From Nymphaea colorata (Eukaryota; Streptophyta; Magnoliopsida; Nymphaeales; Nymphaeaceae): a stretch of 60,000 nt of DNA. The position numbers were made by a program, and so were the translations under genes. The notes under the pieces are model-generated. The model saw nothing but the letters and a program-made list of their open reading frames with translations, was not told the origin of the DNA and did not search any database. The stretch spans positions 16,115,149 to 16,175,148 of the forward strand of contig NC_045146.1 in assembly GCF_008831285.2 (NCBI RefSeq). The letters run 5' to 3'. This document shows, piece by piece, positions 1-11,299 of this stretch; position 1 is the stretch's first letter; every line of letters begins with the position of its first letter.

Positions 1-86
1 CATCAGTTTTGGCCCGTGAGAAATAAACTAAAAAGAATGTCCTTTGCAATTGCCGCCACACTAGCTGCTTACCTCTGGATCAGATG

Positions 87-302
87 TTATTTGGGCAGTT
101 GTCTTTCATGTTTTTTCCTGAGTCCGGCTTCCACCTGTACTGCGATGCCGGAATCCGGCTGCTCAGGAAGAATAAAATATCTATCCCCGGAAACGACAGC
201 AACAGTTCCATACCATTGAAAGGGGTCCATATACCCGGACAGGTTAGCTAGGGACAGAGGTTCAACATGACGTTGATCTGACAGACTGCCTTCTTTTAGG
301 TT
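87..302 (-). CDS. Possible 3'-terminal exon of an unidentified gene (partial)
   Basis: Reading the minus strand from 302 to the TAA at 89-87 gives about 71 open codons. The composition looks like real protein: a GYMDPFQWYG stretch, then VAVVSGDRYFILPEQPDSG, ending in a basic tail KKHERQLPK. There is no ATG at the left, and an in-frame TGA lies just upstream (320-318). If this is a gene, the segment must therefore be a last exon joined through a splice acceptor near 303-305 (a GAG triplet), and earlier exons would lie at higher coordinates. I could not find convincing upstream exons, and I do not recognise the family. It could also be a pseudogene tail. The reading frame is seen directly; that it is an exon is inferred. 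Confidence 0.4.
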   Translation of the reverse strand, partial: NLKEGSLSDQRHVEPLSLANLSGYMDPFQWYGTVAVVSGDRYFILPEQPDSGIAVQVEAGLRKKHERQLPK

Positions 303-409
303 CTCAAGCGTTGGTGTTCACGGTTTTTATCGTTTCAATTTCTGAGCTTGAAATGAGGGAACAAAAAACTCGAGCAACCTCAGAAAAAACCAGGCAAGTA
401 AATCTGCCT

Positions 410-1745
410 TAATTACACCATAGAAGGCTACTTTCTGCCTTAATTACACAATGCAAAACAGAGAGCTTAAAAAGATTATCGTCATTCCCATGTTTTTAGT
501 ATTCATTGAACGATGATAATGAAAAACTAAATCTGATTTTGGAACGTGCAGTAATATAGCTCTCCATTTTCCTTCACTCATCACTTTTATTTCCAAATAG
601 ATTTATCTTTTTAGAAGCTGTTGCCTTTCAACCTTATGTTAATCCTCCCTCAAACTAGATAATCTAACAAAAAATCCAAAGTTTGCTACATATCTTTGTA
701 AAAGCTAATCATACCATCACTCTGGCAGTGATTTGGTTTGTCCAAAAAGATTTTTCTTGAGCAGGATCGAGTTCTGGCCTTAGAAAAGAAGGAAGTGATT
801 GCTTTCATCGACTGCAAGTCATTTATGGACTTAGAGATTCTTCAACAAGCATATTAAAAATATAACAAAAGCAAAATAAATGAAAAAAGATAATGAAAAA
901 ATCATTTTTTATTAATCGTGCATGGTTTAACACTATGAAAGGCCACCATTGATTACACAATGTAAAGGAGAGAGCTTCAATAGGTGACATTCCCATAATT
1001 TTAGCATCTATTCATCCATAATAATGGAAAAATAAAACTGACTTTGTGAAAAAAATTTCTTTTCTTTTATCATTCAATTTTGATTTATTTTGTTGGAATT
1101 CTGTCCTTAAACTTGCAGCACTATAACTCTCCAGTTTCCTTCACTCTTTAAAAACTGTTGCCTTTCAACCGATAAACCTCCCTCAAAGTTGGAGATGGAA
1201 CCGAAAGTCCAAGTTAGTTGCGTATCTTTGTAAAATCTGATCATCCCATCACTCTGGCAGTGATTTGACCGCCCAAATTTTCTTTATGAAGATTTTTTCT
1301 TCAACAGAGATTGTCTGCAGGCCATTTATGAGCTTAGATCTTTTTCAACAAGCATTTTGCTGTGATACCATATTACAAAAAGTATAAAAGAAGCAAAATA
1401 AATGAGAAAAGACAATGAAAATACCACTTTTCACTAACCGTGCTTGGTTTTATATAATGGAAGCCTTGATTATGCAATGTAAAAGAGAGGGCTTAAATAA
1501 GTGACAGTCCCATGATGTTAGCATCCATTTGACGATGAGCATGAGAACTAAATCTATTTAAAGGGGTAAATCTTTTCCTTTATCATTTAATTTTGATTTA
1601 TCTATTAGGATTCTTTTCTTGAAACGTGCACCAATATAACTCTCTACTTTCCTTCAGTCATCTCTTTTTATTTTCAAATAGATTTATCTCTTTAGAATCC
1701 GTTGCCTGTCAACCTTAACCTTAACATAGGCTCTTTAGTTAATAT
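410..1745. repeat. Three diverged direct repeats, ~0.3-0.5 kb each
   Basis: Units begin at about 410, 921 and 1441. Shared landmarks, in order, are TTACACAATG or a variant followed by GAGAGCTTAA-like sequence, CATTCCCAT, a CATTTGACGATGA-like stretch, TATAACTCTCC, TTTCCTTCA, GTTGCCTTTCAACC and CATCACTCTGGCAGTGATTTG. The third unit is cut short after the GTTGCCTGTCAACC landmark near 1710. Divergence between units is substantial, so the array is old. No coding capacity is conserved between units. A TGATACCATATTA stretch near 1365 resembles the reverse complement of a tRNA-Met primer-binding region, so a retroelement origin is possible but unproven. Confidence 0.6.
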
Positions 1746-4700
1746 TCAGTAATGTTTTCAGAACTAGTTCTTGACTTTCTTGATGGTTTGGCACCATGAC
1801 TAATAGGTATTCATTAATTCTTCCATTAACGATGAACTCCTACACTAGATCTTAGATTTACAGCATTACTGAACCAAACCACACTTAGAGGCAAGCCAGC
1901 ATTTCGGCAGGCCAAGCACCAACTGCCCAAGCCAGATTGTGAATTGTAGTTAAATTTCAGGACATGCTTTTATTAGATCAGTGACAACACGTCTGCGAGT
2001 TTAAAATTCAAGAAGAAACTACCCACGACCTGGATCAAAAGGGCCATGGTCTGGTGCCAAATTTAGCCAAACCTTCTAAATCAGAACAGCAGGGCATTGC
2101 CTGGATTCTCCAGCCCCACCAGCAATAAACTCCATTCAATAAAAGATATGGAGTTTTTTTTCCACTTACTAGAAAATACAGATACATCCCACCCAAGAAC
2201 TGTAGCTTCCATAAAAAAAGAGCCAACCAGACTTGACTGTAGAATGAGGCAATGACTGGTCGTCACAGTCCCTTTGATGCAGGAAGAAGATCGCGCCATG
2301 CGTTAGGTGAATGCAACTTGTCGGCCGGCCTCATTCGTGCAATCCAGTCTCCTTAAAGTCTGAAATGTCCAACCCCATGGAGTGGAATCCAAACAGTCAG
2401 TTCTCATAAGCAGGGAGTATTGTTCATGTGCAAAACGCTTGCATCACTAAGATGGATAAGCCATTAGCAGCCTGATGGCTGGGCAAAACCGGTTGAACAA
2501 CTTCAAATTCCTAAGACTTAATACCAAAATATATTACTTCACGCTTTGTCCTCATGGGGCGCTCAAGATCAATCAACCTGAGTTACCAAAATGCAACTTC
2601 TCATCTGTTCTCAGCAACAAGCATGCGCTTTCTTTTCGTATAATCGAGAATAGTCGACAAAGTATCATGGTCTGCGGTGATTCCCTGCTACAACTTTCAT
2701 ATTGTTTTCAGCAGCAGTGAAGCAGGAAACTGCAAATGTCTTCTGTAAACAGTAGTAGATCTGGGCAATGGGCTGGCTGTGGCTATTTTTTGATGTTTAA
2801 CTAAATGTGGCCCTCGACATTAGAGAAAGTTAAAAACCAAATCAACATAAAAACATGGCCGGCACTGGATGGCAGCGAATATTGATCTAACCACCTATAT
2901 CTAGCAATTACATAAATAAAGTCCATGTGAAGAGAACAGACTGCCACAAGTATGATGAAGAACATAGAAAACGGAGTCATCGGCGTCTGTGAGCTAGCTG
3001 TCGTGCCTGTGCTCGTTGTTGGCAGCAGAACGTCGAGCAGACGACATTTTCCGGCATCACCTCCCTCTGCTTATAGGTCCAACCGGATAAAACACGCAGC
3101 GACTTTTTCGTTTTCGATTTCTTCCAAAGTGACGTAGATGTGTTATTCACAATTACCCATCTGTCTACTTTTTTGACTACAAAGTTGTCCTTTTCGAAAA
3201 AAAAAAAAATTAAATCTCCCTCCCTATCTACAAAAATTCCAGATTTTACAGGAGAAGTTTTGAAAAGAGCACACTTAACTCATAAGATCCTCATTTGAAT
3301 CGTTAATTATTTTTTATGTTTCGTATTACGAAGGGAAGGGGCGGCCGGGGACGAGGGAAGCGGAGGCCTTGCTTTATCCTTATTTTTTTCCTTCCTCCTG
3401 ACTGACTCTCTTTTTTTTTTCTCTCGTTCCATTTGTCTGTTGCACTGGTTTTTCCTTTTCGACGGTGGCGTCTTGAGAAGTCCAATCGGAAGTCTAGTTA
3501 TTGACTGGCAGCACAGAATTATGCAGTCATCAGCTTGGGGTTTCTTGTTCGTCACCCACTTCTTAATTCTTCGGTGGACCATTGCCAACCAAAATCAGAA
3601 TACTGAAGTCTCCACGAACCTTCCAAAGCCTTTCTGCCCATTTACAAATCGATCCCGGCCACTTCTTACTGACATCTTATCGAGATTTTTACAGATCTGA
3701 CCGCCAATTATAGTGTTAGTCATCTTATTCACTTGAACTTTTTCCCCCAACTAGAAGCATGCAGGAAACAACTTTTCCGGATTCCTCGCCATATCTGCGT
3801 GTGTTTTGGCTGTCTAGATCTGTTTTTGGTCTTGTTCTTTCAGATATATAAACAGCGCCTTCGTGCTTGATCAAGTGGAAAGGTCCCAAAAATCTGATCG
3901 CCTCGACGTCCGGACAAAGCCATCGATTACGACATTGATTTTACTTACATACGAAACTGGTGAAGCAAAGTCTATGATGATATTAAGTCGCAGTTGTTTT
4001 TTGACAAGTCGTGAGCAACTAAAATTTGTTCTTTAAATGCTGCGCTGTATGGAAAAGTCAGAACACATGCTATGAACCATCAACATCTTGTAAATCCTGA
4101 TGTGTTTTAGTTGCTTGAGTTGAAGCGCTAAAATGTTAAAAACTCCGCTCTTCCCATTTATTTCTTCGTTGTCAATAAGAACCGGACGGAAGAAATTTAT
4201 CTACCAAACAAATTCTTGAAACAAGTTCAAACAACTCTTTTTCATCTCAGTTTTTTAAAGATTGTTGAACAGTTACATCTTAGGGGAAAATGACGGAGAA
4301 AATTGTTTCAATATGAGTTGTTAGGGTTTGATTTCTGTTCGTTTCGTTAGTCTTTTTGTCCTTCAGATGAATATATCTTACGCTTACTATAATTCAACAA
4401 ATTCCATATACTGCTTTACTAAACACCCAACTATGTGCATATTATGCTCATAATTTTTTTTTTGGGAAAAATAAAAAACACATAGGTGTTGTTTTGTAGT
4501 AGGAACGCATTTCATAAATCTGACCTCACCTAAAGGTTGGGGCAAATTTATGACACACTTGTTTTTGTGGGCAAATTTATGAAACACTTGTTTTTGTGCT
4601 CCGTGAATCTGTGAGTCTTTGAGATAGATTTATGGACACTCCCACTATAAAATAAAATGAGATGTAAGGTACAAAAATGGTGTAAGATTGATATTGGGTA

Positions 4701-7051
4701 GTTAATTTGCATATCACACTCTCACTTTGTATGTTAGATCTTATATTTGTCTCCTCTCAAAATCTATTTGTCAAAAGAAGTTGGGTAGGTACGAGTCGCA
4801 TAGCAGGCATCGAATTTTTGGTCTTTCTGCCAACAAAAGAACATAAAAACTGACCAAAAGGAAGATCTTCTTAGCTATACAACTTTTTGCTATCTTATAA
4901 GGCTGGAGAAAATGGACTCGCCTTTTTGAAATTCCTAACTTGTGATCAAGGTCTTCTCAAATGGTCAAAATAGTGACTTCACCAGAGGATTTATTCTCTT
5001 GAAAAACCTGTTCATACTGGTTTACTTTCTAACAAAGAGAATCTGTAACTCTTTACAGGTTTATTACCCACATATATCTCGAGGCTATAGATACAGATTT
5101 TACAGACAGCGTATTGCATGCCAAGTATGTATCGTATCGGCCAGGGCCCAGACGGGTTTTTTACTACATATTTTTAGAATTACTTTTGCCGCATTTCAAC
5201 TATGTTTTGGATTCAGGAAATCAAAGAATAAAGCAATACATCCCAAAGTACATCACGTTATAGGTAGTCAACCAATGCGGCATGCACACCATCACCACGA
5301 TCAAGCGTTCCCATAATGTTTTCGTAAGAAGTAATTGATTGGAATATATATATATATATATATATATAAGTATTATATAAAAAGAAAAGTGAATGGAAAA
5401 ATAGAAGCAGGTGCCCCAATAATTGTCGTAGTGCCTTTGAAAACATAACAACGATATATAGAATGTGCCGCAAGAATTAGCAGCTAAACTGATTTACAAA
5501 AAGTTCAAGTGTTTTACACATGTTTATAAAAACTTCACATTTTCATAAACAATAACTTTTTCCTATGTCTTTACAAATATTGCCAATATAATATACTTAA
5601 TAAAAGCAAGTCTTGTGATTTTAGTGTAAATACAAATAAGTTACTATATTAAAAGACTTATATATGTATATATTGCAAGGATACAGTTGAGAGAATGGAA
5701 TGAGTATTTCATATCTTACTGCTTAATATAGAGTCGAAGTCCTTCCCCCACTCTCCCCAAGCCCAGACCTACTTTTGGGCCTTGGAAAAAGTGTCTCCGC
5801 TATGCTTAAGTTCGCATATCGGTGTTTTTTTTTTTTTTCATGCACAGAGAGTTGACACATCAAAAATTCAAAATAAAGATAGGGTGCCTACCAGCCCTCG
5901 CCCTGCATAATGTGCCAAACCTCCTTGAAGATATTGCAAGAATAGAGTCTTTCATTCTATGAAGGTGCCTACTTTGTAGGCACAAAAGCATTACTGTTAG
6001 AAAGATTCCTTTTTAACTTTCATATGTTTGGAGTCTAAAAGCGTTGACATTCTCACAAAAGCTTAACTTCAAAAATCTGTGGCTGTTGTACAAAATCAAA
6101 TAAAAAAGATGTAAAGAAAAATCTGTCTTCCTTTTGCAACCAAGATTCATTTACTTTTCTTTCCTCGGCCGTCAAGAAAAATATCGGAATGTTGAACAAA
6201 TAGTTGGTAAGTTTCTTTCACTGCTTAAACATAAGTTAACGACAAAGTCACACTATAAATACCTCGAGTACTCGGAAGCTCCATTTGCATATTTAACGAA
6301 GATATCACGATCCTTATCCTTTGAAGCCAATAATAGGCCAAGAGAATGATATTGGAATGCTCATAACAGGCAGTCCTTTCAGGATGCATATTGTTGACGA
6401 GATGCCATGATTTCGAAAGTGAAGCGTAGGTCTAAGCAAATAGGAACTCCGTTTATCGAATGCCGTAGCAGAATATGACATGAATATGATAAATAACGAC
6501 AGAGAATGATGTTTCTTCTTCTTTTTTTTTTTCATGAAGACTTGTTTGAATAGGACATACAGAGTATGTTGGATATGGAAGAATCACTCCCGGATATATA
6601 TCATCCCTCCCACCACTCAAATGCGCAATAATGGCCGAGGAGGGTTTTATATTATTAGAATCCTGCCCGCTAAAAAAGGTATAATTTCAAAAAATCATCT
6701 TAATTAGCAAAAGATAGCTTTAAGGAGCTGCCGTTTTTTCCCACTTTCGAAGTTGTTTAACTTTTACTATCAAAGGAAAATAATACTATGTCAAAGGAAG
6801 GGGTTAGTTCAACTGGGAGAACAGGGGAGGTAGGCGGTTAGTTTTTGTCTTACAGTTTTGGAGTGTCAAATTCCGGTACTGTAAGAAAGTAAGAGCGGCA
6901 CTTTAAAGCACCAAAAATAGAGAGATTTAATGAAGCTTCAGCTTTGTATTGGACTGTAAAAACTTCATTCACCCAAGAAAGAAAACCATGCCACGAAAAT
7001 GATCCACAATGAATTCTTTGTAATTTGCCTTACTCCATTTGAGTCCATCTC
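1746..7051. other. Intergenic region without a recognisable gene
   Basis: Mostly AT-rich sequence with stop codons in all frames. It contains a (TA)n run near 5342-5368 and poly-A/T tracts near 3199, 5826 and 6520. The stretch 2240-2450 and the stretch 2990-3140 have more balanced base composition but no protein I recognise. It forms the far upstream region of the DXS gene. Confidence 0.6.
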
Positions 7052-7236
7052 TTCATCTATTTGGTTATTTAGGCCTGTTTTATATATATATATATTTTTT
7101 TAAATTTCTGTTCGGCAATTTATGTGTATATATATTTCAGTTTTTTCTATTCATCTATTTGGTTATTTAGGCCTGTTTTATATATTTTTTTTAATTTCTG
7201 TTCAGCAATTTATGTGTATATATATTCCATTTTTTT
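7052..7236. repeat. 98-bp tandem duplication upstream of DXS
   Basis: The block starting TTCATCTATTTGGTTATTTA at 7052 recurs at 7150, giving a 98-base period. Both copies contain GGCCTGTTTTATATAT and end in CAATTTATGTGTATATATAT. Copies differ mainly in the length of TA and T runs, so the event is fairly recent. It sits 170-350 bases upstream of the DXS TATA box and may alter spacing of distal promoter elements. Confidence 0.75.
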
Positions 7237-7406
7237 TCTTTAGCTTTTTCTCAAGGGGATTCAGAAATTTCCAGGAATAATATAAGCAGAACATTTTGCA
7301 TGCAATGCATGCAAGAAACAATTAAAAAAAAAGGAAGAAAAGACCAAAAGTCAATTCAAGCAGGTGGAAACGGAGAGGAAAGTGCGCGCAGAGGGGAGGA
7401 GATGGC

Positions 7407-7413
7407 TATATAT
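7407..7413 (+). promoter_or_regulatory. Probable TATA box of the DXS gene
   Basis: TATATAT in the context GGCTATATATTTGG lies about 260 bases before the proposed ATG. This would place transcription start near 7437-7445 and give a roughly 235-base leader that includes the CT tract. The assignment rests on position and motif only. Confidence 0.5.
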
Positions 7414-7618
7414 TTGGTGAGTCGTTCGGTCATCTGCAGGCAGCGGACCGCGAAAAGAAAGCAAAGCGAGCCACACTCTTCTTTGGCTTGCTGCCCCATT
7501 TGACGCCCATCTGTCTTCGTTTGCTTGGGAGATTCACTCCCCCAACTTAGCAACAACGAATCGAATTCCAGTCTTTCCTCCACTTTTAAAAGCCGTCCGA
7601 CTTGCTTTGTTTCCGGCA

Positions 7619-7642
7619 CTCTCTCTCTCTCTCTCTCTCTCT
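7619..7642 (+). repeat. (CT)12 microsatellite in the DXS leader
   Basis: An uninterrupted CT run lies 33 bases before the first ATG, inside the predicted 5' UTR. CT-rich leaders are common in plant genes. The tract is likely length-polymorphic. Confidence 0.9.
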
Positions 7643-7674
7643 GTAGGACACGATCTACTTTCAGAAAACCGTCT

Positions 7675-10600
7675 ATGTCTGCTTCTGTATCTCCCATGGC
7701 AACCTCAGCAATTCCCCACATAGAGAACCCCTCTGCTTTCCCTTTGTCCTCTTCTCTGAGATCCTATTCTCAGAAGAACACCTCCACGATTGGTTGCAGA
7801 AGACGGGTAATTTACTCATATTTTTGTGTCAAGAACCAAAAGTGGCTGATTCTGTGTCTTGTCTTGGCTGTTTCCTCTTCTACTATGTTGATTAAAGAGG
7901 CAACGATTTGCATGGATTCATTTTCTCTTTTTTGCTTGTTCAGTGCTGTGTGAAGGCTAGCAGCTCCGATGCTGAACGGAAGATTACAACCAAGAGAGAG
8001 AACAAAGGGTTTAAATTAAATTTCTCGAAGGAGAAACCGGAGACACCATTGTTAGATACAATCAATTACCCTGTTCATATGAAAAGACTGTCAACAACGG
8101 TGGGTTTTTCTGTTCGGATGGTTCTTTCTCATCATTCTTTTCGTTCTTGTAACCTTTGGGGTCCATGGAATGCTCAGTAGACGCAAAATTTTTGCTTTCA
8201 GGAGCTAGAACAGTTGGCTGATGAACTCAGGGCAGATATTGTGCACACAGTGGCAAAAACTGGGGGACATCTTAGCTCAAACCTTGGGGTGGTGGAATTA
8301 ACTGTGGCACTGCATCATGTCTTCAATGCACCTGAGGATAAAATCATATGGGATGTTGGTCATCAGGTTAGGAACCTATAATCTGTTTTCAGTTCTGTTT
8401 GTTTTCCCCGCAAAAAATGCATAGTTAGGGATGTTGGTGAAACTGAGAGAGGGTTGTGGTTGTTTTACAGAGCTACCCACATAAGATCTTGACTGGCAGA
8501 AGGTCTAGAATGCACAGTATAAGACAAACATCAGGTCTTGCTGGGTTTCCAAAGAGGGAAGAGAGCATTTATGATGCTTTTGGTGCTGGTCACAGCTCAA
8601 CTAGCATCTCTGCTGGACTCGGTAATTCTGCTTCTTTTTCTCTTTTCTGCGGTTATAAAAATGATTTACAGTTTCATCTCTTCTGTGCTTTGAGTTGGCT
8701 CCACAGCATCTTAAGTCGTTGCTTATTTTCTTTCTTGGCTTTTTTCTTGCTGTTGAAATGAATGTGGCAGGGATGGCAGTGGCCAGGGATTTGCTGGGAA
8801 AGAGAAACCATGTAATTTCCGTAATTGGAGATGGTGCCATGACTGCAGGGCAGGCATATGAAGCCATGAATAATGCTGGTTTCTTGGACTCCAACCTCAT
8901 CGTTATATTGAACGATAACAAACAAGTCTCCCTCCCGACTGCCACGCTCGATGGACCTGCAACTCCAGTTGGAGCTTTGAGCAGTTCTCTTGCCAAGCTC
9001 CAGTCTAGCACTAAGCTCCGAATACTCCGTGAAGCCGCAAAGGTTAGCTGAAACTCTCGGTTCTGCAATTCTGGATGCTCATCCATGTCTATGTTTGTCT
9101 TGTTTCCTTCTTCTTGACGAACAGCAGTTTCATCAAATTCATTGACGTACACATTTTATTCTTGTCGCAGAGTGTCACTAAGCAGATTGGAGGAGCTACT
9201 CATCAAGTGGCAGCGAAGGTTGATGAATACGCCAGGGGTATGATTGGTGGTTCTGGTTCATCCTTGTTCGAAGAACTCGGCTTGTATTACATTGGTCCCG
9301 TAGACGGCCACAACGTGGAAGATCTGGTGGAAATTTTTCAGAAGGTGAAGGCCATGCCTGCACCAGGTCCGGTTCTAATTCACATAGTCACCGAAAAAGG
9401 GAAGGGATACGCACCTGCGGAGTCTGCAACTGATAAAATGCATGGTAAGATAAGATTCGAAGATAGAATTTTGCTTAAGACTTGACTGAAAGTTTTAATG
9501 GGGACTCTGATTTTATTCTCTTCTTGTGACAGGGGTTGTCAAGTTTGACCCAGAAACAGGGAAACAATTCAAAACAAAATCATCCACACTTTCATACACT
9601 CAATACTTTGCGAATTCCCTTATTGCTGAAGCGGAATCAGACAGTAAGATCGTAGCAATACATGCTGCAATGGGGGGAGGAACAGGGCTCAATTACTTCC
9701 AGAAAAGATTCCCTGAACGTTGTTTCGACGTAGGGATTGCTGAGCAGCATGCGGTCACTTTTGCAGCTGGTCTAGCAACAGAGGGTCTAAAACCCTTCTG
9801 TGCGATCTACTCATCTTTTCTGCAAAGAGGCTATGATCAGGTAATGTCAAGGATATCAATCTTGAATTGGGTAATTAGGATTCCTCACTTGGGAAAAATA
9901 AGACAGAGAAGTTAACTAATTAATGCTCGTCAGTAAGAGTTTAGGGGTTGCTCAAATTTCTGACATTTCCATATCTCTGTGTAGGTTGTTCACGATGTGG
10001 ATCTACAAAAGCTTCCGGTTAGATTTGCCCTTGATCGAGCTGGGCTTGTCGGCGCAGATGGGCCTACTCACTGTGGTGCATTCGACATCGCCTACATGGC
10101 CTGCTTGCCAAATATGATTGTTATGGCCCCGTCTGATGAAGCTGAACTCATGCATATGGTTGCCACAGCAGCGGCCGTGGATGATAGACCAAGCTGTTTC
10201 AGGTTTCCCAGAGGAAATGGAGTTGGAGCAGCATTGCCACCGAATAACAAAGGAACACCTCTTGAGGTTGGTGCCCCACCAAAAAAAAAAAAAAAAAAAA
10301 GTAAAAGTTTTGGAAATTGAGCAAACTTTTTGCTGTCATAGGCATCTCATAAACGACATAAAATCTATGAAAGATAAAAAAATACTTAGCAAATTCTCAC
10401 TGTCATCGGTTGATTGTTGATACAGATTGGGAAGGGAAGAGTCTTACTAGAAGGTACCAGAGTTGCGATCATTGGCTTAGGTTCCATAGTGCAGAATTGC
10501 GTTGGCGCTGCCCTGGCACTGAAAGAATATGACATCTCAGTTACTGTGGCGGATGCTCGTTTCTGTAAGCCTCTGGATGCAGAACTCATCAAAAGGTTAG

Positions 10601-10958
10601 TTAAGGAGCATGAAATCTTAATCACCGTGGAAGAAGGGTCTATTGGAGGTTTTGGGTCGCATGTAATCCATTTCTTGAGTTTGAATGGCCTCTTAGATGG
10701 CAACCTCAAGGTATCCATATAATTCATTGCTTTCTTCCATTTACTTGATATTAAAACTGAAATTCTTCATATTCTTTCATGATGCTAATCGAAATGGTGA
10801 ATATGTTCCAGATAAGGTCAATGGTTCTTCCAGATAGATACCTAGATCATGGTTCTCCTCAAGATCAAATGGACGAAGCAGGACTATCTTCAAGACATAT
10901 TGCGGCCACGGTGTGCTCGTTACTAGGGAAGCCAAAAGAAGCTTTGCAATTCCATTGA
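7675..10958 (+). CDS. DXS2: 1-deoxy-D-xylulose-5-phosphate synthase, class II type, ten exons
   Basis: DXS condenses pyruvate with glyceraldehyde-3-phosphate, using thiamine diphosphate, to start the plastid MEP pathway to isoprenoids. Exons: 7675-7806, 7944-8099, 8202-8366, 8471-8621, 8771-9042, 9171-9444, 9533-9840, 9985-10266, 10426-10710, 10812-10958. All introns are GT-AG and the frame stays open, giving 723 residues, normal for plant DXS. Residues 1 to about 55 are Ser/Thr/Arg-rich, like a plastid transit peptide. Visible family motifs are [15 protein letters not shown] (His119), WDVGHQ (ending at 151), the cofactor motif GDGAMTAG (221 on), the catalytic Glu in [10 protein letters not shown] (Glu454), and [13 protein letters not shown] in the transketolase domain. 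Class II assignment rests on the [15 protein letters not shown] and [18 protein letters not shown] wording, recalled from the family. A second in-frame ATG at 7696 (CCCATGGC) has the better start context, so the true start may be there. No damage is seen. Confidence 0.95.
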
Positions 10959-11131
10959 TTCCAGTGGGGAAATTCGCAGACATGACAGGAAAAGTGCAGC
11001 CCACGTTGTTTCTTTTTTATTTTGCTCTGGCCATCAGCCGTGGTTGCTTGTGCATATTTAGTCTTCAAGGATGGGTCCAGTACTTGGAGTTTGCTGGTAG
11101 AAACACTCCAAATGTGAGTGGAGAATGTGTA

Positions 11132-11137
11132 AATAAA
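11132..11137 (+). terminator. Candidate poly(A) signal for DXS
   Basis: AATAAA lies 174 bases after the DXS stop codon, with further AATAAA copies near 11173 and 11259. A 3' UTR of 200-330 bases is plausible. Plant poly(A) signals are loose, so this is only a candidate. Confidence 0.35.
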
Positions 11138-11299
11138 AGATCTGAAATGATCATATTTTCTTTTTTTATAATGAATAAAACTAACAATCACTTTCAATCA
11201 GTCTGTAAAAAATACTTGTCTCCTCACAAAATAGAGCTTCACCTTAAACTTCTTCAATGAATAAAAACCAACAATCACTTTGAATCGAATCGGTGTTCG

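Noticed and set aside
738-857. 39-codon plus-strand stretch (FLEQDRVLALEKKEVIAFID...) in the first repeat unit
   Set aside because: The corresponding part of the second unit has deletions and stops, and there is no ATG. Most likely chance.
2035-2299. Overlapping minus-strand frames near 2.0-2.3 kb
   Set aside because: No family resemblance, low-quality composition and no splice context.
3303-3700. Frames on both strands around 3.3-3.7 kb
   Set aside because: Lys/Arg-rich minus frame arises from T/C-rich low-complexity DNA; no homologue recognised.
8601-9152. Long minus-strand frame of 183 codons
   Set aside because: Shadow of DXS exons 4-5 on the opposite strand.
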